Of a stretch of 7,830 nt of DNA, positions 1-7,145 are shown piece by piece. Below the pieces are notes generated by a model. It ran no database searches, had not been told where the DNA came from, and saw nothing but the letters and a program-made list of their open reading frames with translations. Source of the stretch: an uncultured Ruminococcus sp. GTDB taxonomy: Bacteria; Bacillota; Clostridia; Oscillospirales; Ruminococcaceae. Both the position numbers and the translations under genes were made by a program. The stretch spans positions 1 to 7,830 of the forward strand of contig CAMWXM010000130.1 of NCBI GenBank assembly GCA_947178195.1. The letters are read 5' to 3'. Positions within the stretch are counted from its first letter, which is position 1. The number at the start of each line of letters is the position of its first letter.

Positions 1-21
1 TTTTAACAGTATTCAACATAA

Positions 22-1176
22 TTATTTATACATTATATGCAAATAATTTTTTAATGCTTTTAAAAAATTCATCTCTTCAACTGCTTGTGACGCAATAATA
101 TCCGTTTCAAATAAAAGCGTATCGTTGTTATAAAATCCGACCTTTCCGATTATCTGCCCTTTTCTCACAGGAGCTTCCACATATTCGGGAATCAGAACGA
201 CTGTACTCAGTTCTCCGCTGTTTTTAGGTATCACAAGCTCTTTGAGCTGTCCTGCCTGAATTTCGACTGCCTTTTCAACCCCACCGTGCACCGTCACAGG
301 TCTTAAAAATTCATTTGAAAATGCCGGAGTAGTGACCTTATAAGAAGAAAAACCCTTTGAAACAAGCGTTTTACCGATGCTAAAACGCTCGTCCTTATCT
401 CCGCAGCCTAAAACCACAGAAATAAACGCCGCCCCGTCTCTTTCGGCGGTCAGCACAAGGCTGAAGCCCGACTGTTCTGAATGTCCTGCTTTCATACCTG
501 TTATCCCATCATAGGTTCTGACAAGCCTGTTTTCGTTTACCACCTCTGTCTGACCATCACGCACTCTGTCCGACCATGTTGTAAAGTACTCCCTCAAGAA
601 ATCATATTTCAGAAGCTCCGCCGCAAGAATTGCCGTATCAGCCGCCGTAGAATATTCGCCAGCGCCATCTTTTCCTCCGCAGCTTTGGTATACCGTATCT
701 CTCATACCCATCTCAAAGGCTCTTGCGTTCATCATTCCCACAAAATCATTTTCATCATTCCCGATATTCGCCGCAAGAACGGCAGCGGCATCATTTGCGT
801 TTCCTATTATGACCGCCTTCAAAAGTTCCTCCACTGATACATTTTCTCCCAGCGTCAGCCATATTACCGCTCCGGGAACATTTTCAGCTTCTTTGCCCAC
901 TTTTAATCTGGTATCGAGTTTAAGATTGCCGCATTCTATTTCCTCCGCCGTCAGCAGAACCGTCATAAGCTTTGGCAGCGTTCCAACAGGTACTCGGACA
1001 TTCTCATTTTCACCGCTTATCACCGTACCGGTAGCCGCTTCCACAAGCACGGTACAAAGTGTATATGATATTTTTTTATTTTCAGATTCATTATCTTCAT
1101 TATCTGCGCTTATTGATAGGTCAAATACAAATAATGCATAAAATACGGCTGTCAGTACAGAAACAATTTTTTTCAT
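22..1176 (-). CDS. DacF-like D-alanyl-D-alanine carboxypeptidase family protein, exported, with degenerate active-site motifs
   Basis: This is a 384-residue member of the S11 / low-molecular-weight PBP (PBP5-like) family. Members normally trim the terminal D-Ala from peptidoglycan stem peptides outside the membrane. Residues 1-24 form a signal peptide (MKK start, hydrophobic core, likely cleavage after SISA). The transpeptidase-like domain spans about 35-275 and is followed by a PBP5 C-terminal beta domain (about 290-368). The end, from about residue 370, could be a short membrane-associating helix. The start is supported by CAGGAG at 1185-1190, 8 nt upstream. The three catalytic motifs are aligned but altered: SxxK reads TLPK (66-69), SxN reads NAN (126-128), and KTG reads KAG (229-231). 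Surrounding family landmarks are normal (KLMTVLL, the NDAAAVLA stretch, YSTAADTAILAAELL). The fold is therefore secure while ordinary carboxypeptidase activity is doubtful. It may be a pseudoenzyme or a divergent threonine-dependent subfamily. The HPr-like gene lies upstream on the same strand. Confidence 0.88.
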   Translation of the reverse strand: MKKIVSVLTAVFYALFVFDLSISADNEDNESENKKISYTLCTVLVEAATGTVISGENENVRVPVGTLPKLMTVLLTAEEIECGNLKLDTRLKVGKEAENVPGAVIWLTLGENVSVEELLKAVIIGNANDAAAVLAANIGNDENDFVGMMNARAFEMGMRDTVYQSCGGKDGAGEYSTAADTAILAAELLKYDFLREYFTTWSDRVRDGQTEVVNENRLVRTYDGITGMKAGHSEQSGFSLVLTAERDGAAFISVVLGCGDKDERFSIGKTLVSKGFSSYKVTTPAFSNEFLRPVTVHGGVEKAVEIQAGQLKELVIPKNSGELSTVVLIPEYVEAPVRKGQIIGKVGFYNNDTLLFETDIIASQAVEEMNFLKALKNYLHIMYK

Positions 1177-1196
1177 AATATTTTCTCCTGTTTTAA

Positions 1197-1226
1197 GGCA
1201 ATACTGTACAGAGACGCAGTACTGCC
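1197..1226 (-). other. Inverted repeat in the leader of the carboxypeptidase gene
   Basis: Arms 1197-1206 and 1217-1226 are complementary at 9 of 10 positions (one A-C mismatch) around a 10-nt loop. In the minus-strand transcript the hairpin lies just ahead of the SD at 1185-1190. Only a weak TT follows it, so it is not a standard terminator. It could be a 5'-UTR structure or an attenuator; its function is not known. Confidence 0.4.
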
Positions 1227-1284
1227 CTTATTTTGATATAGCCTGTCTTTGTGGGGCGTCACCCTTATTATATGCATTATCTGT

Positions 1285-1315
1285 AAAAAAAATCCGCCTA
1301 TAAAAGGCGGATTTT
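1285..1315 (-). terminator. Rho-independent terminator of the HPr-like gene
   Basis: Arms 1289-1298 and 1306-1315 pair perfectly over 10 bp, with six GC-rich inner pairs (GGCGGA) and a 7-nt loop. On the minus strand the stem runs into eight T residues (1292-1285). It lies 19 nt beyond the stop of the HPr-like gene, so it should end that transcript. The carboxypeptidase gene further left would then need read-through or its own promoter. Confidence 0.9.
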
Positions 1316-1333
1316 CTATAGTTCATTGACAAA

Positions 1334-1564
1334 TTATTTTACTATATACTTTTCAATTTCCTTAGTAAAATTACCCGGTTCATCTGTGTGGATTTTAAGC
1401 TCGATAGGCTTTGAAAGGTCAAGACTGAAAATACCCATAATAGACTTTGCATCTACCGCATATCTTCCCGAAACGAGATCTACATCGAAATCATACTTCA
1501 TTACCATGTTTACGAATTCTTTAACGTCATTGATCGCTGCCAGTGAGATTTTATAATTTACCAT
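1334..1564 (-). CDS. HPr-like protein lacking the phosphorylatable histidine
   Basis: This 76-residue protein has the HPr fold signature: KYDFDVDL (23-30) and KSIMGIFSLDL (40-50) match the second half of PTS HPr proteins closely. Ser41 aligns with regulatory Ser46. The segment that should carry the GIHARP active site reads LAAINDV (8-14), so His15 is replaced by Ala10 and Arg17 by Asn12. The only histidine is His59. It cannot accept phosphate from enzyme I in the usual way. Because the Ser46 site and its flank survive, a role as a regulatory partner, for example with HPr kinase or CcpA-type partners, is conceivable but inferred. Length is slightly below the family norm of about 85-90. AGGAGGT at 1570-1576 lies 5 nt before the ATG. 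The gene has its own strong promoter and terminator, so it looks monocistronic. It is divergent from mtaB. Confidence 0.85.
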   Translation of the reverse strand: MVNYKISLAAINDVKEFVNMVMKYDFDVDLVSGRYAVDAKSIMGIFSLDLSKPIELKIHTDEPGNFTKEIEKYIVK

Positions 1565-1646
1565 AATATACCTCCTGTTTTTCCTTTTGTACCATTACTT
1601 TGTCGTATGCGGAATTTATAACATTTATTTTTCTTCCGCTGTACAT

Positions 1647-1675
1647 ATAATACCACTAAAAAAAAATAATGTCAA
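1647..1675 (-). promoter_or_regulatory. Sigma-A promoter of the HPr-like gene
   Basis: On the minus strand a perfect -35 TTGACA (1675-1670) is followed by a 17-bp spacer and -10 TATTAT (1652-1647). Transcription would start near 1640, giving a leader of about 75 nt before the ATG at 1564. The spacer contains a long T run. Confidence 0.78.
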
Positions 1676-1680
1676 TACGA

Positions 1681-1709
1681 TTGCAATAATTTCGTAAATT
1701 TAGTATAAT
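1681..1709 (+). promoter_or_regulatory. Sigma-A promoter of mtaB (and possibly purL)
   Basis: The -35 TTGCAA (1681-1686) is followed by a 17-bp spacer and a perfect -10 TATAAT (1704-1709). Transcription would start near 1716, leaving about 110 nt of leader before mtaB. The -35 overlaps an 8-bp palindrome ATTGCAAT (1680-1687). It is only 5 bp from the -35 of the divergent HPr-like promoter, so the two polymerase sites are back to back and could interfere. Confidence 0.75.
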
Positions 1710-1825
1710 GAATATACCGACTTTAACTCTTAATTTATTCACTTTTGATATTTTGTGAAGTCTGCACAATACATATAGTTCGATTTTGTTAAATATAAAC
1801 ATACATAAGAAAGGCAGTTGCACAT

Positions 1826-3136
1826 ATGAACGTTCATTTTATAAGTCTTGGCTGTAAGGTAAATCAATATGAAACCGAATGCATAAAAGAAATATTTATT
1901 TCCGACGGCTTTGATGTTTCGGATAACGCCAAAAATGCCGACGTTATCATAATCAATTCTTGTACGGTAACAGCTTCCGGAGACAATAAAAGCCTCAGGG
2001 CATTAAAACAGGCACGAAAATCTGCTCCGGACGCCGTTATCGTCCTGACAGGCTGTATGCCCCAGACGGCTTCCCTGGACGAAATAGCCGAGATATCAGA
2101 ATCATTCCAGGCTGACATTATAACCGGCACAAAAAATAAAAGTGCCATTCCCTCAATGGTAAAAAAATTTCTGGATGACAAAAAATCAGTTATCCATGTA
2201 CCGCAGTATGAAAAGGACGAAACATTTGAGGATATGAAATGCAGCGAATTTAAAAATAAAACAAGAGCCTTTGTAAAGATACAGGATGGCTGCAATCAAT
2301 TCTGCTCATACTGCATTATCCCTTATTCAAGAGGACGCTGCCGCTCAAAATCACCTGACAAGCTCAGAGAGGAAATCGAAGAGCTTGCCGCAAACGGTCA
2401 CAAGGAAATCGTTCTTGTAGGAATAAATCTTGCCTTTTACGGCAAGGAATACGGACTGCGGCTTGCTGACGCAGTAGAGATATGCTGTAAAACCGATGGC
2501 ATAGAAAGGGTACGGCTAAGCTCTCTTGAACCAGAGGTCATAACTGACGACGATCTTGAACGGCTTTCATCGTTCAAGGAGTTCTGTCCTCATTTTCATC
2601 TGTCGCTCCAGAGCGGCTGCGACAAAACCCTCAAAGCTATGAACCGTCATTATACCTGCGACGAATATTACGACCTTGTATGCCGCATAAGAAAATTTTT
2701 CCCTGACGCTTCCATTACCACCGATATTATGACAGGTTTTCCCGGTGAAACGGAAGAAGATTTTGAGCAGACAGTTTCTTTTGCCAAAAAAATCGGTTTT
2801 GCCAAGATACACGTTTTTCCTTATTCGATACGCCGGGGCACAAAAGCGGCTGAAATGAAAGAACAGCTTTGTGAAAAAGTAAAAAATCAAAGAGCGAAAA
2901 CCCTCAAGGAAACGGCGGAAATACTTTCTGAAAATTTCAATAGATCTATGGTCGGCAAGACCTTTCCCGTACTTTTTGAACGGGAAAGAAACCCGGATTT
3001 TCACCAGGGACATACACCTAATTTTATTTTAGTAAAAATACCGAAAAAAAATTTCAAAAAAAGTTTGCGCCGGGAGATATTTTATGTTAAAATAATAGAG
3101 AGCGATAAAGACGGCTGTACAGGCGAAATAGTCTGA
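1826..3136 (+). CDS. mtaB: tRNA threonylcarbamoyladenosine (t6A37) methylthiotransferase MtaB
   Basis: This radical-SAM enzyme adds a methylthio group to C2 of t6A at position 37 in tRNAs reading ANN codons, giving ms2t6A and stabilising codon-anticodon pairing. The 436-residue protein has the three methylthiotransferase parts in order. The N-terminal domain carries the auxiliary-cluster cysteines Cys10 (GCKVNQYE), Cys46 (NSCTVT) and Cys77 (TGCMPQ). The radical-SAM core starts at GCNQFCSYCIIPYSRGR with CxxxCxxC at Cys156, Cys160 and Cys163, followed by LQSGC (261-265), AMNRHY and TDIMTGFPGE (299-308). A C-terminal TRAM-like domain spans about 375-436. CKVN and CNQFCSYCIIPYSRGR point to the MtaB rather than the MiaB or RimO branch. 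Length is normal. The ATG at 1826 has AAAGG (1810-1814) 11 nt upstream, a modest SD. purL follows after 84 nt in the same direction. Confidence 0.93.
   Translation: MNVHFISLGCKVNQYETECIKEIFISDGFDVSDNAKNADVIIINSCTVTASGDNKSLRALKQARKSAPDAVIVLTGCMPQTASLDEIAEISESFQADIITGTKNKSAIPSMVKKFLDDKKSVIHVPQYEKDETFEDMKCSEFKNKTRAFVKIQDGCNQFCSYCIIPYSRGRCRSKSPDKLREEIEELAANGHKEIVLVGINLAFYGKEYGLRLADAVEICCKTDGIERVRLSSLEPEVITDDDLERLSSFKEFCPHFHLSLQSGCDKTLKAMNRHYTCDEYYDLVCRIRKFFPDASITTDIMTGFPGETEEDFEQTVSFAKKIGFAKIHVFPYSIRRGTKAAEMKEQLCEKVKNQRAKTLKETAEILSENFNRSMVGKTFPVLFERERNPDFHQGHTPNFILVKIPKKNFKKSLRREIFYVKIIESDKDGCTGEIV
3065..3093 (+). promoter_or_regulatory. Candidate promoter for purL inside the mtaB 3' end
   Basis: A partial -35 TTGCGC (3065-3070), a 17-bp spacer and an extended -10 TGTTAAAAT (TG at 3085-3086, hexamer 3088-3093) lie in the last codons of mtaB. 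The start site would be near 3100, about 120 nt before purL. No terminator separates mtaB from purL, so co-transcription is equally possible. Confidence 0.35.
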
Positions 3137-3220
3137 GCCAGCCGCAGGACGACAAATTCCGCAAATCTGCCGTCTGTCAAAAACAAATAATTTTTTATTG
3201 CGGAGAATGGAGAAAAAAAT

Positions 3221-6200
3221 ATGTCTGTATTCCGAATTTATGTTGAAAAGAAACCGGAATATGCCGTGGAAGCAAAATCGGTTCTTAATGATATCCAAAC
3301 CGCCCTTCGTATGAATGTTTCAGGTATCAGAATCTTAAACCGCTATGATGCGGACAGGTTAAGCAAAGAGGATTTTGAAATGTCCGTAAATACGGTATTT
3401 TCAGAACCTGCCGTTGATATTACTTATTCTGAACTTCCTGTTCTTATAAACAACGAAAGAATATTCGCTGCCGAATATCTCCCCGGTCAGTTTGATCAGC
3501 GTGCCGACAGCTGTGAGCAGTGCATACAGATACTGACTCAGAAAGACCGCTGCCGTGTTAAAAATGCCAGAATATACATAATCGAAGGCAGAATTACCGA
3601 CGATGAATTTAAAAGGCTTAAAGCATATCTGATAAATCCAGTGGAAAGCCGTGAAGCCTCTCTGAATACCGTTAAAACTCTCGATACCGATTACGATATC
3701 CCCGAAAAGGTAGAGGTTCTGGAAAACTTTATCCGTCTTAACGATAAGGGGCTTAATGCCTTTATTAAAGAATTTGGTCTTGCTATGGATTTTGACGATA
3801 TTAAATTCTGCCAGTCCTATTTTAAGGATACCGAAAAAAGAGACCCTACTATTACTGAAATCAGAATGATAGATACATACTGGTCTGACCACTGCCGTCA
3901 CACCACTTTCTCTACCAATATTGAAAATGTTGATATTGAAACTCCATATATCAGAGAAACCTATGACGAATATCTTGAAATACGCTCAGAGCTTGGCAGA
4001 GAAGAAAAGCCCATAACCCTTATGGATATGGCAACTCTTGCCGTAAAAAAGCTTAAAGCGGACGGAAAACTGAACGACCTTGATGAAAGCGAAGAGATAA
4101 ACGCCTGCTCGGTAAAAATAAAGGTAAATACCGAGGACGGCGAGCAGGACTGGATTCTCATGTTCAAAAATGAGACCCACAATCACCCTACAGAAATTGA
4201 ACCCTTCGGCGGAGCAGCCACCTGCCTTGGAGGCGCTATCCGTGACCCTCTTTCAGGACGCTCATACGTATATCAGGCAATGAGAGTAACAGGCGCTGCA
4301 AACCCTCTTGTACCTGTTGAAGATACCATTTCAGGCAAACTGCCCCAAAGAAAAATTACAGTGGGAGCAGCTAACGGCTACAGCTCCTACGGCAACCAGA
4401 TAGGTCTTGCAACGGGACATGTTTCTGAAATATATCACCCTGGGTATGTAGCAAAAAGACTGGAAATAGGCGCAGTTGTGGGAGCAGCTCCTGCTGAAAA
4501 TATAAGACGTGAAGCTCCTGTACCAGGAGACGTTGTGGTACTGCTGGGCGGCAAAACAGGACGTGACGGCTGCGGAGGAGCAACAGGCTCTTCAAAATCC
4601 CATACTCTTGAATCATTAGAGCATTGCGGTGCAGAGGTGCAGAAGGGTAATCCCCCTGAAGAAAGAAAATTACAGAGACTTTTCAGAAATCCCGACGTTA
4701 CAAAAATGATAAAAAGATGCAACGATTTCGGCGCAGGCGGAGTATCTGTAGCTATAGGCGAACTGACCGATGGTCTTGTAATAAATTTAAATGCCGTTCC
4801 GAAAAAATATGAGGGTCTTGACGGAACTGAAATCGCTATCAGCGAGTCACAGGAAAGAATGGCTGTGGTAATCGCACCGGAAGATACCCAGAGATTTTTA
4901 GAGGAAGCAAAAAAAGAAAATCTTGAAGCAACAGTCGTTGCCGACGTAACAGATACTGAAAGGCTTCAGATGAACTGGAACGGAGTTACTATCGTTGATC
5001 TTTCAAGAGAATTTTTAAATTCCAACGGTGCTCCAAAATATACAGATATAAAAATCAAAAAGCCTGATACAAATCCTCCTTGTACATATGCTGACAATGC
5101 CGAAGGCTGGGACGCTCTTATGGCAAACCTTAACATATGCTCTCAAAAAGGACTTGTTGAAAAATTCGATTCCACTATCGGCGCATCAACCGTTCTTATG
5201 CCTTTCGGCGGAAAATATCAGCTTACGCCTACTCAGGCTATGGCTGCCAAAATTCCGGTACTTAAAGGTCAGACCGACACCTGCTCTGTTATGGGCTGGG
5301 GATTCAATCCGTCAATAAGCGAAAAAAGTCCTTATCACGGCGCAGTACTTGCCGTTATCGAATCCATAGCCAAGGTCGTGGCAGCAGGCGGAAAATACGA
5401 ACATTGCTGGCTCACCTTCCAGGAATACTTTGAAAGAACTCAGAATAATCCCGAACGCTGGGGCAAGCCTATGGCGGCTCTTTTAGGAGCGTTCAAGGCA
5501 CAGCTTGAAATGGGCTGCGGTGCGATAGGCGGCAAGGATTCCATGTCGGGTACTTTTGAAAATATCGACGTTCCTCCAACTCTTGTTTCATTTGCGGTTT
5601 CTATGGCTTCAAGCCGCAAGATCGTTTCCCCTGAATTTAAAGATGAAAACAGCAGTGTTATTATCATAAAGCCTGAATATGACCAGAACGGACTGCCAAT
5701 ATTCGCAAGCGTCAAGGAATGCTTTACATACGTTGAAAATATGATCGATGAGGGCAGAGCAAAAGCAGTCTGGACGGTTTCAGGAGGCGGTGTTGCCGAG
5801 GGTATCGCTAAAATGTGCTTCGGAAACAGAATAGGATTTAAATTTACTAAAAAGCTTTCCGAAAGCGAATTATTTATGCCGCATTACGGAGCGTTTATCA
5901 TTGAAATAAACGGCGATGCAAAGGATAATGAAGAGGTTCTCGGCAAAACTGTTCACGACTATAATATTTTCACATTTAATTATACCCTTTCTCTGGATTC
6001 GCTGCAAAAAACATGGGAAGGAAAGCTGGAACCTGTATACCCATGCAGGATAAAAACCACCCTTGCCGCAGTAGAGCCATACAAATACACCAGCGGAAAG
6101 AAATTATCTCCTGCCATAAAAGCGGCTGTACCTCAGGTGTTTATCCCGGTATTCCCCGGTACAAACTGCGAATACGACTCCGCAAGAGCCTTTGAAAGAG

Positions 6201-6925
6201 CAGGTGCTCAGGCTAATATCATGGTCGTTAAAAATCTCTGTGCGTCAGATATTGAAGAGTCTGTGGACGAAGCGGTAAGGCTTATAAAGCAATCCCAGAT
6301 AATCATGATACCCGGCGGCTTCAGCGGCGGCGACGAACCTGAGGGAAGCGGTAAATTTATTACGGCATTTTTCAGAAATCCAAAGGTAAAAGACGCCGTT
6401 CACGAGCTTATTAAAAATAAGGACGGTCTTATACTTGGTATCTGTAACGGCTTCCAGGCTCTTGTAAAGCTGGGACTTGTCCCATACGGCGAGATAGTAG
6501 ATATGACTGACGAATCCCCTACCCTTACATTTAATACTATCGCAAGACATCAGTCGATGATGGTAAACACAAGAGTGGCTTCAAATAAATCTCCGTGGTT
6601 TGCCAACAGCAATGTGAACGATATCCACACTGTGGCTATTTCACACGGCGAAGGCAGATTTGTCGCTCCACAGTCGCTTATAGTAAAGCTTGCAAATAAT
6701 GGTCAGATAGCTACCCAGTATGTGGACTTAAACGGCAAGCCTTCCATGAATATAAGATATAACCCTAATACCTCTATGGACGCTATCGAGGGCATAACTT
6801 CCCCTGACGGCAGAATCCTGGGAAAAATGGGACACAGCGAACGTTTCGGTAAGGATATATGCAAAAATGTTGCTGGAAACAAGGATCAGGGTATCTTTGA
6901 AAACGGAGTAAGATATTTTAAATAA
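3221..6925 (+). CDS. purL: Phosphoribosylformylglycinamidine (FGAM) synthase, single-chain PurL
   Basis: This catalyses the fourth step of purine biosynthesis: FGAR + ATP + glutamine to FGAM. It is cytoplasmic. The 1234-residue protein is the long form, carrying on one chain what many Firmicutes split into PurS, PurL and PurQ. The order is: a PurS-like N-terminal domain (about 1-150); a linker; a first AIR-synthase-like half with WSDHCRHTTF (221-230), the ETHNHP loop (His320, His322) and GGKTGRDGCGG from 443; a second half with GGKDSMSG (770-777); and a class I glutaminase domain from about 971. The glutaminase has GGFSGGD (1032-1038), nucleophile Cys1075 in GICNGFQ, and His1205 with Glu1207 in GHSERF. 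All three triad residues are present, so the enzyme should use glutamine. Length fits the family. GGAGA at 3209-3213 lies 7 nt before the ATG. No other pur genes and no recognisable purine riboswitch are in view. Confidence 0.97.
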   Translation: MSVFRIYVEKKPEYAVEAKSVLNDIQTALRMNVSGIRILNRYDADRLSKEDFEMSVNTVFSEPAVDITYSELPVLINNERIFAAEYLPGQFDQRADSCEQCIQILTQKDRCRVKNARIYIIEGRITDDEFKRLKAYLINPVESREASLNTVKTLDTDYDIPEKVEVLENFIRLNDKGLNAFIKEFGLAMDFDDIKFCQSYFKDTEKRDPTITEIRMIDTYWSDHCRHTTFSTNIENVDIETPYIRETYDEYLEIRSELGREEKPITLMDMATLAVKKLKADGKLNDLDESEEINACSVKIKVNTEDGEQDWILMFKNETHNHPTEIEPFGGAATCLGGAIRDPLSGRSYVYQAMRVTGAANPLVPVEDTISGKLPQRKITVGAANGYSSYGNQIGLATGHVSEIYHPGYVAKRLEIGAVVGAAPAENIRREAPVPGDVVVLLGGKTGRDGCGGATGSSKSHTLESLEHCGAEVQKGNPPEERKLQRLFRNPDVTKMIKRCNDFGAGGVSVAIGELTDGLVINLNAVPKKYEGLDGTEIAISESQERMAVVIAPEDTQRFLEEAKKENLEATVVADVTDTERLQMNWNGVTIVDLSREFLNSNGAPKYTDIKIKKPDTNPPCTYADNAEGWDALMANLNICSQKGLVEKFDSTIGASTVLMPFGGKYQLTPTQAMAAKIPVLKGQTDTCSVMGWGFNPSISEKSPYHGAVLAVIESIAKVVAAGGKYEHCWLTFQEYFERTQNNPERWGKPMAALLGAFKAQLEMGCGAIGGKDSMSGTFENIDVPPTLVSFAVSMASSRKIVSPEFKDENSSVIIIKPEYDQNGLPIFASVKECFTYVENMIDEGRAKAVWTVSGGGVAEGIAKMCFGNRIGFKFTKKLSESELFMPHYGAFIIEINGDAKDNEEVLGKTVHDYNIFTFNYTLSLDSLQKTWEGKLEPVYPCRIKTTLAAVEPYKYTSGKKLSPAIKAAVPQVFIPVFPGTNCEYDSARAFERAGAQANIMVVKNLCASDIEESVDEAVRLIKQSQIIMIPGGFSGGDEPEGSGKFITAFFRNPKVKDAVHELIKNKDGLILGICNGFQALVKLGLVPYGEIVDMTDESPTLTFNTIARHQSMMVNTRVASNKSPWFANSNVNDIHTVAISHGEGRFVAPQSLIVKLANNGQIATQYVDLNGKPSMNIRYNPNTSMDAIEGITSPDGRILGKMGHSERFGKDICKNVAGNKDQGIFENGVRYFK

Positions 6926-6932
6926 TTTTAAT

Positions 6933-6980
6933 TGCATATTTTTTCCCCGTTGTACGGCGTACAGCGGGGAAAAATATGCA
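6933..6980. repeat. 48-bp near-perfect palindrome after purL
   Basis: Starting 7 nt after the purL stop, arms 6933-6955 and 6959-6980 form about 22 pairs with one bulged T (6944), one G-T wobble (6950/6964) and a 3-nt loop (GGC). The core is CCCCG/CGGGG with T-rich and A-rich flanks inside the stem. No T run follows it on either strand, so it is not a textbook intrinsic terminator, although it would fold very stably at the purL mRNA end. It could be a terminator/stabiliser hairpin or a small dispersed palindromic repeat. Confidence 0.7.
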
Positions 6981-7024
6981 GCTAAAGTATAAAGCTGATA
7001 ATAAAATCACTTTCACATTGATAA

Positions 7025-7053
7025 TTGACAAAATACGGCATTAGTGATATAAT
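7025..7053 (+). promoter_or_regulatory. Consensus extended -10 promoter of the toxin mRNA
   Basis: Perfect -35 TTGACA (7025-7030), a 17-bp spacer, and perfect -10 TATAAT (7048-7053) preceded by the TGn extension (7045-7047). Transcription should start at about G7060, at the very base of the 7060-7077 hairpin. It is the strongest-looking promoter in the window and serves a very short ORF, which is typical of type I toxin loci. Confidence 0.82.
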
Positions 7054-7077
7054 AAAAAAGTCCTGATAATTCAGGAC
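7054..7077 (-). terminator. Intrinsic terminator of the antisense RNA, doubling as the 5' hairpin of the toxin mRNA
   Basis: Arms 7060-7066 and 7071-7077 (GTCCTGA and its complement) pair perfectly around a 4-nt loop. On the minus strand the stem is followed directly by six T residues (7059-7054), a textbook rho-independent terminator. There is no minus-strand protein gene upstream of it, so its expected substrate is the antisense RNA starting near 7301. On the plus strand the same palindrome begins at the predicted toxin mRNA start and would cap that mRNA with a 5' stem. Confidence 0.8.
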
Positions 7078-7086
7078 GGTGAAAAT

Positions 7087-7140
7087 ATGGTGTCTGCATA
7101 TAACGGTAGGCGGTTTAATATTACCTCGGAAACGAGGTGA
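7087..7140 (+). CDS. 17-codon leader ORF ending in the toxin SD
   Basis: ATG at 7087 opens an ORF encoding MVSAYNGRRFNITSETR and stopping at TGA 7138-7140. AGGA (7073-7076) and GGTGA (7078-7082) are possible but weak SDs. The reading frame runs through both arms of the SD-sequestering hairpin. Its stop codon lies within the toxin SD, 5 nt before the toxin ATG. That geometry suits translational coupling, where a ribosome on the leader opens the hairpin and feeds the toxin start, as mok does for hok. The peptide is not recognised, and translation is inferred from layout alone. Confidence 0.4.
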   Translation: MVSAYNGRRFNITSETR

Positions 7141-7141
7141 T
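7120..7141 (+). promoter_or_regulatory. SD-sequestering hairpin with GAAA tetraloop
   Basis: Arms 7120-7128 and 7133-7141 form 9 pairs (one G-T wobble), including ACCTCG/CGAGGT, closed by a GAAA tetraloop (7129-7132). The toxin SD GAGGTG (7134-7139) lies wholly in the 3' arm. With 6 nt to the ATG the site is well placed but would be hidden when folded, so toxin translation should depend on the hairpin being opened. Confidence 0.7.
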
Positions 7142-7145
7142 TGTT

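Noticed and set aside
481..1141. Two plus-strand ORFs (481-837, 809-1141) over the carboxypeptidase gene
   Set aside because: They are antisense to a clearly conserved protein and lack family motifs or their own signals.
1227..1275. Separate promoter for the carboxypeptidase gene on the minus strand
   Set aside because: A TATAAT is present (1272-1267) but has no acceptable -35 at 16-18 bp, and the TATATC alternative has a poor -35. The gene's promoter stays unresolved.
1716..1825. Second promoter or structured RNA in the 110-nt mtaB leader
   Set aside because: Only poor hexamers with 15- or 19-bp spacers and no convincing stem. The promoter at 1681-1709 is far better.
1864..2295. 143-codon minus-strand ORF inside mtaB
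   Set aside because: Antisense to conserved methylthiotransferase motifs, with no family features of its own. The same applies to 2567-3013.
3137..3220. Possible riboswitch or attenuator upstream of purL (7-bp complement 3158-3164 with 3198-3204)
   Set aside because: A 7-bp stem with a loop of over 30 nt and no purine-riboswitch core. It does not cover the main SD at 3209-3213. Too weak to call.
3401..6937. Several ORFs in other frames within purL (both strands)
   Set aside because: All overlap the intact, motif-rich PurL frame and show no independent domain or start signals.
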